Part shown: one piece after another, positions 35,811 to 44,068 of the stretch
Layout: the number at the start of each line of letters is the position of its first letter
Numbering within the stretch: position 1 is the first letter of the stretch
DNA from: Acinetobacter sp. ANC 4173
GTDB taxonomy: Bacteria; Pseudomonadota; Gammaproteobacteria; Pseudomonadales; Moraxellaceae
NCBI RefSeq assembly: GCF_004331255.1
Contig: NZ_SJOF01000001.1
Location: 124,001-188,000 of the forward strand
DNA length: 64,000 bases
Reading direction: 5' to 3'
Position numbers and translations under genes: made by a program
The notes under the pieces: model-generated
What the model saw: the letters and a program-made list of their open reading frames with translations, nothing else
Database searches by the model: none
What the model was told of the DNA's origin: nothing

Positions 35811-37256
35811 TTATTGAATCGTAAAGTAGCCTGTAGTGGTCATACCGCTGAAGGCAGTTGCAGGTTTATTTGGAATACTAAATGTACCGAGGTTTAATCC
35901 TAAAGTTGCAGAGATCGGATACTTAGTCGGAGCAACAAAAACAGATACATCCGCATTAACGAAGTTGCTTGAAGTAATCAAATTCTTATAGTCAGTATAA
36001 GGTTCACGTAAAGCTGTGAATTTATTTGCTAGATCTGATAGAGAAATTGAATCACCTGTAAACTCAGTATCCTGTGCAACTTCGAATGAACCCTTAATTG
36101 AATTTGCCAGAGTTGTTTCAATTTCAATTACAGCGCCAGCCGGAATAGTAATTTTGCTGATGGCAATATTATTATCAAATGAAACGTTTACATTGCTAAT
36201 ATACGCGGTCAAGGTTTCAGGCTGGCCATTTTGACCAATTGCAGCAGTAGCCCGGAAGCCTAATTTAATAGAATCTGTATCTGTAATCGCTTTATTTAAA
36301 ATAAACTTCACTTGAGCTAGAGAATCAATAGCATTCTTATCAACTGATAGACGCGCATCATTTCGAGAATTAATAATTTCTTGAATATTTTTATTTGCAA
36401 CGCTCAGTTCACTATAGCTAGCAGAGACAATGTTATCCTGAATGTCAGCAATCACAGTAGGGTTGCCAGTTAAATAATCTTCTAACTTAGCATTTCCTGT
36501 TGAAGTTAGAGCTGTATTGATAATAGTAGTTACAGCTTCTACTTTTGCTTGATTCTCTTCTAATGCTGTTTTAACTTCATCAGAGGCAGATTGTGCAGCA
36601 GTATTGAATATGAGTGTTACAGCCGTCGTATTTACCCCTAAATCAGTCAGAAGAGGCGCACTAGCTGCTGCTGTTTGAATGGCTTTAGCCGCTTGCTCAG
36701 TCGTTAAACCAGAATCTTCAAGCTGAATTAAAATTTGTTGTAATACAAATACTGCTGCTTGTTGATTATTAGATCCTTCAGCAATTGGATCAAATGTAGT
36801 GACATCTTTATTCAGATTAAAGCCTAGCTGACTAAGCACATTTTGAAATTCAGCTTCTGGTAGTTCAGCCTGTAAAGTAGTTAGAGGAGTGGCAACTATT
36901 TCATTAGTCGATGAAGCTTGATAATTAATAGGTTTAACTTTTAACTCTCCAGCAAATGGCAGTTTGGTAACCGTATCAACACCGCCGGTAATGATAAAAC
37001 CAGTTTCTTGACAATTTGCTGTTGTTTTAAAAGTAAATTTACCATTTTCATCTGTTTTTAGATTTGGATTGGCTTCTTTACAAGCAGAGTTAGTGAAGTC
37101 AACATCTGCACCAGCTAAATAAAAATCCACAGCTGTACCAGAAATAGTTTTTGGAGTAAAAGGTGTTTCAGAACTACCTCCACCTCCGCCCCCACCACAA
37201 GCAGTTAGTAAAATTGCAGATGCTAAGGTTGACCATTTTAAGGCGCGATTCTTCAT
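35811..37256 (-). CDS. glycine-rich surface-type lipoprotein of unknown function
   Basis: A 481-residue lipoprotein. The signal peptide (KWSTLASAILLTAC) ends in a lipobox LTAC with the acylated Cys directly followed by GGGGGGGSS, a flexible linker common in outer-membrane lipoproteins of this kind. An N-terminal beta-sandwich-like domain follows (ISGTAVDFYLAGADVDF, with DENGKFTFKT), similar to carboxypeptidase-regulatory-like folds. The middle is helical and Ala/Gln-rich; the C-terminal part is again beta-rich. TAGGGAA nine bases before the ATG at 37256 decides the start over an upstream ATG at 37301. Together with the barrel gene it looks like a two-gene envelope unit. Function unknown. Confidence 0.75.
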   Translation of the reverse strand: MKNRALKWSTLASAILLTACGGGGGGGSSETPFTPKTISGTAVDFYLAGADVDFTNSACKEANPNLKTDENGKFTFKTTANCQETGFIITGGVDTVTKLPFAGELKVKPINYQASSTNEIVATPLTTLQAELPEAEFQNVLSQLGFNLNKDVTTFDPIAEGSNNQQAAVFVLQQILIQLEDSGLTTEQAAKAIQTAAASAPLLTDLGVNTTAVTLIFNTAAQSASDEVKTALEENQAKVEAVTTIINTALTSTGNAKLEDYLTGNPTVIADIQDNIVSASYSELSVANKNIQEIINSRNDARLSVDKNAIDSLAQVKFILNKAITDTDSIKLGFRATAAIGQNGQPETLTAYISNVNVSFDNNIAISKITIPAGAVIEIETTLANSIKGSFEVAQDTEFTGDSISLSDLANKFTALREPYTDYKNLITSSNFVNADVSVFVAPTKYPISATLGLNLGTFSIPNKPATAFSGMTTTGYFTIQ

Positions 37257-37570
37257 TGAGTGTTCCCTAGTTTTTTTGTGAAGATTTTTAAATTTATTCA
37301 ATAGTATATTTTTTAACTGTTTTTTTAATAATTTTTTTTAAAATTAATTTCTAACTTATACTTAAATTGTATTCTTCATTCTGTGTTTTTTATACATTTA
37401 TTTTAACTTAATGTATATTTTTTAAATGCTTATCTATATTTTTAGTTATTGAAAATAAGTCTAAAAATATCATTATATTATTCACGTATATAATGATATT
37501 TCTATTCTATAAGATTATTTTCAACACATTGATCAGATTAATACTTAGAATTTTAAGTAGATTTAAATAT

Positions 37571-39190
37571 TTATTTAAAAACACGCCACACAGCGAGCAC
37601 ACTTGCCAGCACAATGAGAATGACCGAAACAAACCACGGCGTAATAATCGCAATGGAGAGGAAAATGGCCATCAAGCTGCCGAATATCCAGCTACGCTTT
37701 TGTTGGTGTTCCATTTGTAGGCGTAGGCTTTGCAGTTCATTTAGCTGTTTCGCGTTCCAAGCCGACTGATTTTTTAAGCCATTTAAGCTATCGACCAACA
37801 GGGTTGGAAAATCTTGTGCACCCAACAGTAAATCAGGAATTTTCTGTCCGAGTTCTTTCAGATTTTTTTGTGGATTCATTTGGGCTTTGATCCAATCCGT
37901 CAGGATTGGTTTTGCCAAGCTCCAAATGTCTAATTCTGGATACAGGTCAGTGCCTAAGCCTTCCACGTGTACCAATGTTTTCAGGAGTAACATCAGTTGC
38001 GGTGGAATTTCCAAATGGAAACGGCGTGCAATATCCATGACCTGAATCAGAATACCGGCAAAGTCCAACTCATGCATTGGTTTCGAGACCATGGGTCCGA
38101 CCGTGCGGCGCATTTCGCGTGCCAAGGCATCTTGATCGGTGCCTGGTGGAATCCAGCCTGCTTGATGCACAATTTGAATCAGTTGCATGAAGTCACTGTT
38201 CATCACCGCCAGTAACATGCGCGCAACGGTCATTTGGTCGTGTTTAGACAGCTCGCCCATAATCGCACAGTCCAGTGCAATAAAGCGTGGATTGCTTGGG
38301 TTGATGGTCTCGACAAACACGTTACCAGGATGCATATCTGCATGGAAAAAGTTGTCGCGGAACACTTGGGTAAAGAAGATGGTTAACCCTTTCTCTGACA
38401 AATCTTTACGATCCATGCCCATGCGGTCAAAAGTCGCCGTGTCAGAAATCGGCACGCCGGTAATGCGTTCCGCCACCATCACTTCTTTACTGTCCATATA
38501 GACTTCAGGCACATACATCATGCTTGAACCGGTAAAGTAGTGACGCATACGACGCGTATTGTCTGCTTCTAGGGTTAAATCCAGTTCATTCAGGATAATT
38601 TGACGATAGTCCTGAATAATTTCGGAAAGATGCAGTGCACGTGCAGCTTCTAGGCGTTTTTCTAGAGTCGCACCGAGCCATTCCAGAATTTCAAAATCTT
38701 GCAGAATTTGGCTACGGATATCGGGGCGGGTGACTTTGACCACCACTTCACGCCCATCATGCAGGGCAGCGGTATGGACTTGCGCAATCGAAGCAGCTGC
38801 AAGCGGCTGTTCATCAAAACGACTGAACAAAGTGGCAACATCGGCTTTGAGCGATTGCTGAATGCGCGTTTTCGCTACATCGGTACTGAACGGTTTCACT
38901 CGATCTTGTAATAATACCAACTGTGCCAAAACTTCAGGTGGAATTAAGTCACGGCGAGTGGAAAGCAACTGCCCCAGCTTAATCGCCAAAGGCCCCATGT
39001 CTTCGAGCGCTTGCTTTAGTTTGAGTGGATTTTTACGTTCTTTACTCGACCATGCCGCAGGGTGCATACGAATAAAAGCTAAGGCATGACGGGCCTTCTC
39101 AGGTAATTCTTCCGCAGGAAACAACGTGTCGAGTCTATAGTGCGCAGCAATGCGCCAAAGTTCGAGTAAACGTGAAACGTGCGGAATCAT
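37571..39190 (-). CDS. ubiB: ubiquinone biosynthesis protein UbiB (ADCK/ABC1 atypical kinase)
   Basis: UbiB is a membrane-anchored atypical kinase/ATPase needed for ubiquinone synthesis. The 539-residue product has the family's KxGQ motif in AIKLGQLLSTR (about 70), the alanine-rich loop AAASIAQVH (about 131), catalytic HADMHPGN (about 285) and the metal-binding LDCAIMGEL. Two C-terminal transmembrane helices (about 495-537) are typical. It is the third gene of ubiE-ubiJ-ubiB and starts 18 bases after ubiJ. Confidence 0.96.
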   Translation of the reverse strand: MIPHVSRLLELWRIAAHYRLDTLFPAEELPEKARHALAFIRMHPAAWSSKERKNPLKLKQALEDMGPLAIKLGQLLSTRRDLIPPEVLAQLVLLQDRVKPFSTDVAKTRIQQSLKADVATLFSRFDEQPLAAASIAQVHTAALHDGREVVVKVTRPDIRSQILQDFEILEWLGATLEKRLEAARALHLSEIIQDYRQIILNELDLTLEADNTRRMRHYFTGSSMMYVPEVYMDSKEVMVAERITGVPISDTATFDRMGMDRKDLSEKGLTIFFTQVFRDNFFHADMHPGNVFVETINPSNPRFIALDCAIMGELSKHDQMTVARMLLAVMNSDFMQLIQIVHQAGWIPPGTDQDALAREMRRTVGPMVSKPMHELDFAGILIQVMDIARRFHLEIPPQLMLLLKTLVHVEGLGTDLYPELDIWSLAKPILTDWIKAQMNPQKNLKELGQKIPDLLLGAQDFPTLLVDSLNGLKNQSAWNAKQLNELQSLRLQMEHQQKRSWIFGSLMAIFLSIAIITPWFVSVILIVLASVLAVWRVFK

Positions 39191-39208
39191 AAAGTGTATT
39201 ACCTAAAT

Positions 39209-39877
39209 TTAAAGAGAGTCTGGGAGTGCATCGATTTGACGTTGCAGTTGTTGGATTTTGGCTTCTGTACGGTCAATATTTTGATTGAGAACCCGTGTAT
39301 CTTGTTGCAAGTCATCCATTTGCCAACGTGCAGCAAACAAGCCTGAATCTTCTTTGAGTGCATCTTCAGCAAAGAATAAATGACTGTGCAAAGAGCGCTT
39401 AAGATGCTTGGGTGCCAGTTGAATTTTACCCAGTTCATGTGCCAAGGCAGGGCCAATCCAAGGACTGAGATGCGCCGCCAAATCAGGTTCAGCCTGTTGC
39501 ATGATCCTTTGGATATCTTGCAGTAAATGGTAATCGCCCTGTACAGGAATGGTACCCACATCTTCCGCCAAAAATAATTTTAGTAATTCCACTACATTTT
39601 TAACCTGTAAGGTTGCAGTGGCTGGCATAGATGTTTGTTGCGGGTCAAACGGGCGTTGCTCAAAAATGGACGGACGTTCTGCTTGACCTGTGACAGTTGG
39701 TTCAAGACGAACTTTATCTTGATCAAAGAACACATCCACCGAGAGTTGCGGGGAGTCGAGTACCACACGCAACATTTTGCCTTGCAGTTGATTGAGCTGA
39801 ATACGCGTGATGGCATCCAGATCAATCACATGGTGAATCAAGCGTTCAACTGCACCGAGTGCCAGAATCGACCACAT
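39209..39877 (-). CDS. ubiJ: ubiquinone biosynthesis accessory factor UbiJ (SCP2 domain)
   Basis: UbiJ organises the soluble Ubi complex and binds lipid intermediates through an SCP2 domain. The 222-residue product has an SCP2-like N-terminal part (about residues 15-115, with GKMLRVVLDSPQLSVDVFF) and a C-terminal coiled-coil (DTRVLNQNIDRTEAKIQQLQ). It sits between ubiE and ubiB as in E. coli, which confirms the call despite weak sequence conservation. Confidence 0.9.
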   Translation of the reverse strand: MWSILALGAVERLIHHVIDLDAITRIQLNQLQGKMLRVVLDSPQLSVDVFFDQDKVRLEPTVTGQAERPSIFEQRPFDPQQTSMPATATLQVKNVVELLKLFLAEDVGTIPVQGDYHLLQDIQRIMQQAEPDLAAHLSPWIGPALAHELGKIQLAPKHLKRSLHSHLFFAEDALKEDSGLFAARWQMDDLQQDTRVLNQNIDRTEAKIQQLQRQIDALPDSL

Positions 39878-39900
39878 AGCTTAACCTTCACCCAGTCCGT

Positions 39901-40845
39901 TTAGAGTTTGAAACCACGGTGTACCGCGACGATACCACCTGTTAGGTTATGGTAGTCACAGTTCTGGAAGCCTGCCTGTTCCATCATGCCTTTTAGGGTA
40001 CGTTGGTCTGGGTGCATACGAATGGATTCAGCGAGATATTTATAACTTTCAGCATCATTGGCAATAATTTTGCCCATGATTGGCAGTGCAGTGAACGAAT
40101 ATAAGTCGTAGAGTTTCGAGAACGGTTCAAACACAGGTTTAGAGAATTCTAAAATCAATAAGCGACCGCCTGGTTTTAACACACGATACATTGCTGCCAG
40201 TGCAGCGTCTTTATCGGTCACGTTACGTAAACCAAAGCTGATGGTAAGCAGGTCAAAGCTGTTATCGGCAAAAGGTTCAAGTGTTTCAGCATTCGCCAAG
40301 ACGAAGTCGACATTGGTACAGCCTGCATCAATCAGGCGGTCACGACCGACGTTTAACATTGATTCGTTAATATCTGACAAGACCACATGACCCGTAGGTC
40401 CTACTTCGCGGCTAAACACTTTAGCCAAGTCCCCTGTACCACCAGCAATGTCTAACACGTGTTGACCACGACGTACACCTGACATGTTAATGGCAAAACG
40501 CTTCCATAAGCGGTGAATACCAAATGACATCAGGTCATTCATGATGTCGTATTTGCTGGCAACCGAATGGAATACTTCGGCAACTTTTTGCGCTTTATCT
40601 TCACTGCTGACAGTTTGATAACCGAAGTGTGTGGTTGCACCAACATTACCTGTGTTGGCGCCGCGTGGCAGATTGTATTTTGGCACTGTGCCGCTGACAG
40701 GTGTATCCGTTAATTGTTGTTGTAATGATTGTTGCTGTCCTTGAGGGATACCTTCAGGGAGTGGGCTGTTTAGGAAGGGGCTGACTTTGTCTGTTTGTTG
40801 AGCCGACTCAGAAGGAGGGGTAGGCGTTTGATTTTCATTAGACAT
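39901..40845 (-). CDS. ubiE: ubiquinone/menaquinone C-methyltransferase UbiE, with N-terminal extension
   Basis: UbiE methylates carbon 2 of the demethyl-quinol ring with S-adenosylmethionine. The conserved enzyme starts at [15 protein letters not shown] (about residue 71) and continues with [18 protein letters not shown], the SAM-binding [19 protein letters not shown] and [11 protein letters not shown]. The first ~70 residues are low-complexity, Gln/Pro/Ser-rich, with no counterpart in the 251-residue E. coli protein. A good AGGAG nine bases before the ATG at 40845 supports this long start, and no internal ATG precedes the core. It heads ubiE-ubiJ-ubiB. Confidence 0.95.
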   Translation of the reverse strand: MSNENQTPTPPSESAQQTDKVSPFLNSPLPEGIPQGQQQSLQQQLTDTPVSGTVPKYNLPRGANTGNVGATTHFGYQTVSSEDKAQKVAEVFHSVASKYDIMNDLMSFGIHRLWKRFAINMSGVRRGQHVLDIAGGTGDLAKVFSREVGPTGHVVLSDINESMLNVGRDRLIDAGCTNVDFVLANAETLEPFADNSFDLLTISFGLRNVTDKDAALAAMYRVLKPGGRLLILEFSKPVFEPFSKLYDLYSFTALPIMGKIIANDAESYKYLAESIRMHPDQRTLKGMMEQAGFQNCDYHNLTGGIVAVHRGFKL

Positions 40846-41011
40846 TCAAGTCACTCCTAACATAAAAATAGGGTTAATGTTGCAGTGCAAGCATGATGAC
40901 AGATTCTTGGCCGATGTGCAGCAATCATCATGCAATTGTTATGAATAATATACAGAAAAAAACTTTGCGCTGTAGGTTCGCTCAAGCGTTTATCCTGCTG
41001 TGGATGTGCTT

Positions 41012-41716
41012 TTACTGAAAGGGATGCAGATCGCCCGCATGCACTTTGCCAATAATTTGACGTTCGATGGCGGTAAAATCTTTGACAAACTGCTCTGCCG
41101 ATTTTAATGGCTTCATCGCCAAAAAACCGTCCTGCATAAACTCATACATCACATCGAAATGGTGTTTGTAAGCCACCCCTTTACACATTTTAAACGCGGT
41201 ATAGACCATAAATGAGCGCATATATTTGTCGAGGCTGGCACCCAGTTGATCGAGCAGCTCCAGTTGGTGTAAACGTGGCTGTCCTTGATCGAGTTTAAGG
41301 TAACTGAGACGCATCATTTCATCGGTGAGTGGTGTATTTGGAGCATAGTCTGCTAACAATTGGAGTGCGACCTGCTCATCCAACTGTACGGCGAGAATGG
41401 CCAATTCAACACCTGCAGTACCTGTTTTAATCGCATTGTCTGGAATGAGCTTCTCCGCTTTATGCACATATTTCATCATGCGTGCAATTTGTTTGGACAA
41501 CGCATCAAAGTCAGGGCCGCCGTACAAACGGTTCAAAAAGTACTGCGCCATCAATTGGTTGTTTTTTACCGAGAAGTGCTGTTGATGGGTGCGTTGCATG
41601 CGATGTTTTTGCCACATTTGCACATCTTGCAGACGTTGAAATAGCTCAGCATTATTGTGATATTGCAATTGATAATACTGCTCTAGTAGGTCATCTAGGA
41701 CTGCAAGTTTAGACAT
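41012..41716 (-). CDS. FFLEELY-motif protein
   Basis: A 234-residue, all-helical, cytoplasmic-looking protein. The segment QLMAQYFLNRLYGGPDF (about residues 54-70) matches the motif for which this family is named (FFLEELYG-like). No catalytic residues can be assigned and the function is not known. It is transcribed alone, divergent from the polyphosphate:AMP phosphotransferase gene. Confidence 0.75.
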   Translation of the reverse strand: MSKLAVLDDLLEQYYQLQYHNNAELFQRLQDVQMWQKHRMQRTHQQHFSVKNNQLMAQYFLNRLYGGPDFDALSKQIARMMKYVHKAEKLIPDNAIKTGTAGVELAILAVQLDEQVALQLLADYAPNTPLTDEMMRLSYLKLDQGQPRLHQLELLDQLGASLDKYMRSFMVYTAFKMCKGVAYKHHFDVMYEFMQDGFLAMKPLKSAEQFVKDFTAIERQIIGKVHAGDLHPFQ

Positions 41717-41925
41717 GTGCTATCTCGATTTGAAACATGTGCAAATCTTAGAGCTTGTTGCAAGTTATCGCTATGACAAAATGATCGAATACGGCATGAA
41801 AATCAGCCAATTTGTCATGAAATTAGATAAAGATCTGTCAAAATACTTATTCCGCTTGTTTTATACTGAAACAAAATGATGGTTTAAAATATTGAAAAAT
41901 AATTTGAAATTTAGGGTAAAAACTT
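41717..41925. promoter_or_regulatory. divergent promoter region with TGTCA repeats
   Basis: This 209-bp gap holds TTGTCAT (41812-41818), CTGTCAA (41835-41841) and an inverted ATGACAA at about 41773-41779. These are half-sites like those of PhoB boxes, but they lack the 11-bp spacing. A TATACT (about 41862) could be the -10 for the phosphotransferase gene. Confidence 0.3.
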
Positions 41926-43344
41926 ATGGTAAAAGAACAATCAGAACCAACCTTGGCTGATGAAGATCAACTGTCGCTTGATTTAATCGATGCACAATAT
42001 GCATTAAAAGATACCCAAGATCAGCCAAATGCCAAAAGCGTTTTGGTGTTGGTGAGCGGTATTGAACTGGCGGGTAAAGGCGAAGCGGTAAAACAACTCC
42101 GCGAATGGATGGATCCGCGTTATTTGCGGGTGAAAGCGGATGCTCCTGTCATGTTTAACAATACCCAGCCATTTTGGCAGCCTTATGCACGCTTTATTCC
42201 TGCCGAAGGGCAAATTGCCGTGATGTTTGGGAATTGGTACGGAGATTTACTCACAACGGCTTTGCATGTGTCACAGCCCTTAGATGAAACGCTCTATGAT
42301 GAATATGTCGATAATATGCGTGCCTATGAACAAGACCTAAAAAACAACCATGTGGATGTGATTAAAATTTGGTTTGATTTGTCTTGGAAGTCTTTGCAAA
42401 AGCGTTTGGATAATATGGATGCCAGTGAGTTGCACTGGCATAAATTGCATGGTTTAAACTGGCGCAATAAAAAACAATATGACCGCTTACAAAAATTACG
42501 ACAACGCTTTACCGAAGATTGGATCATTATTGATTGTGAAGACGAAAAATCGCGTGATCAACAATTTGCCAAACATGTCTTAAGAGCCTTAGAACATTGC
42601 CCAGAGCATGTGAAATCGGCACAGCATAAATGGAAGCAGGCCGATATCCCCACGGTGCTACAACAGCCGCCTGTGGAAAAAATTGATAAGAATGAATATA
42701 AGCTAGAGCTTGATAAGTTGACTCGAAAAGTGGCAGATGCATTACGTTTTGGAGAACGCAATGTGATTATTGCCTTAGAAGGGATGGATGCAGCAGGTAA
42801 AGGCGGAGCGATTAAACGGATTGTCAAAAGTTTAGACCCGCGTGAATATGAAATTTATAGTATTGCTGCGCCTGAAAAATATGAATTGCGTCATCCATAT
42901 TTGTGGCGTTTCTGGAACAAAATACAACCCAATGAACGGATTAGTATTTTTGATCGGACTTGGTATGGGCGGGTTTTGGTGGAGCGGGTTGAAGGCTTTG
43001 CCAGTGATGTGGAGTGGCAGCGCGCTTTTGAAGAAATCAACCGTTTTGAAAAGGATTTAAGTGATAGCCAAATTGTCGTGGTCAAAATATGGCTCTCGAT
43101 TAGTAAAGATGAGCAATATGCACGCTTTAAAGAACGAGAAAAAACGCCACATAAGCGCTTTAAAATTACCCCAGAGGATTGGCGCAATCGGGAAAAGTGG
43201 GACGAATATTTGCATGCGGCGGCGGATATGTTTGAACGCACCAATACCGACTATGCACCGTGGTACATTATTGCCAATGATGACAAATACAGTGCGCGAC
43301 TGGAAATTCTAAGAAGTATTTTGAAGCAACTCAAAGCCGATTAA
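41926..43344 (+). CDS. pap: polyphosphate:AMP phosphotransferase (two-domain PPK2)
   Basis: This PPK2 class II enzyme phosphorylates AMP to ADP with polyphosphate, first studied in Acinetobacter johnsonii. The 472-residue product has two fused PPK2 domains. The N-terminal one has a degenerate P-loop (SGIELAGKGEAVK); the C-terminal one has the full Walker A EGMDAAGKGGAIKR (about 281-294), a lid with DRTWYGRVLVERVEG, and KIWLSISKDEQ. The two-domain layout and length match PAP proteins rather than single-domain PPK2. It gives energy from polyphosphate stores; no polyphosphate kinase gene is nearby. Confidence 0.95.
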   Translation: MVKEQSEPTLADEDQLSLDLIDAQYALKDTQDQPNAKSVLVLVSGIELAGKGEAVKQLREWMDPRYLRVKADAPVMFNNTQPFWQPYARFIPAEGQIAVMFGNWYGDLLTTALHVSQPLDETLYDEYVDNMRAYEQDLKNNHVDVIKIWFDLSWKSLQKRLDNMDASELHWHKLHGLNWRNKKQYDRLQKLRQRFTEDWIIIDCEDEKSRDQQFAKHVLRALEHCPEHVKSAQHKWKQADIPTVLQQPPVEKIDKNEYKLELDKLTRKVADALRFGERNVIIALEGMDAAGKGGAIKRIVKSLDPREYEIYSIAAPEKYELRHPYLWRFWNKIQPNERISIFDRTWYGRVLVERVEGFASDVEWQRAFEEINRFEKDLSDSQIVVVKIWLSISKDEQYARFKEREKTPHKRFKITPEDWRNREKWDEYLHAAADMFERTNTDYAPWYIIANDDKYSARLEILRSILKQLKAD

Positions 43345-43383
43345 CAATGGCTTTGAGCAATCTGATTTAAGCGAAACCTATTT

Positions 43384-43890
43384 TTAAACGAGTGCTTGTA
43401 GGTTTTGTTTTTGCTGGATGGATTTGGCGAGTTTGTAGCAATCCTCGACATGTGCTTCAGCCACTTTTTTCATGACAAAATAGCCAAGACCTGCCGCGAC
43501 CAACTGACCGCCCAGAGGAATATATTTACTGACTTGTTTGGTAATCATTTTGGAGGCGACATTGTGGATTGAGTTTTTCACAGCAGTACGCGCCACGACT
43601 AAACCAGAAAACTCAAAACCGCGTTTACGCAGTTCATGCCAGTGAATTTGTTTAGTTTCTAAATCAAACACACTGATTTGTTCGGGTGCAAGCCCAAAGC
43701 GGGCATTAATTTCAGGAATTAATTGTGACAAAAGTCCGACATCAATCACGACATCCAAAAACGGCACAGGGATAACAGCTGCGCCCGCAGAAACATAAGC
43801 ACGTTTTTGTACCATTTCTAAGCATTCAGCCCGTATTTGTTCTAGATTTAACGAGGCATCAATTGAATCGGGAATGTTGTCTATTTTCAT
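43384..43890 (-). CDS. DUF697-like small membrane-associated protein
   Basis: A 168-residue protein with hydrophobic segments at about residues 30-62 and 130-145. The stretch AYVSAGAAVIPVPFLDVVIDVGL resembles the DUF697 pattern (small residues, then a Pro-x-Pro turn and Asp) found in GTPase-linked membrane proteins. No GTPase domain is present here. Function unknown. It is divergent from recC. Confidence 0.6.
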   Translation of the reverse strand: MKIDNIPDSIDASLNLEQIRAECLEMVQKRAYVSAGAAVIPVPFLDVVIDVGLLSQLIPEINARFGLAPEQISVFDLETKQIHWHELRKRGFEFSGLVVARTAVKNSIHNVASKMITKQVSKYIPLGGQLVAAGLGYFVMKKVAEAHVEDCYKLAKSIQQKQNLQALV

Positions 43891-43938
43891 TGTGTACTCT
43901 AAACCTTGTATCCATTTTTATATTGAAGCATCTTTAAG

Positions 43939-43970
43939 CTTCGATTTTCAAAGTCATTTTTAAATCGAAG
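43939..43970. promoter_or_regulatory. inverted repeat between the DUF697-like gene and recC
   Basis: CTTCGATTT (43939-43947) and AAATCGAAG (43962-43970) form a perfect 9-bp inverted repeat with 14 bases between. A third TTCGAT follows at 43971. It lies in the shared upstream region of divergent genes and looks like an operator. Confidence 0.4.
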
Positions 43971-44068
43971 TTCGATTATAACGTGACATAGACAGTACAT
44001 GAAGTATAGTCAATAATCTTTATGCTTTTGTAGATTGCTGTTCATTTATCGTTGGAGAAAAAATATTC

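Noticed and set aside
39199..39561. 120-codon frame overlapping ubiJ on the same strand
   Set aside because: It is another frame of ubiJ, whose call is fixed by its place between ubiE and ubiB.
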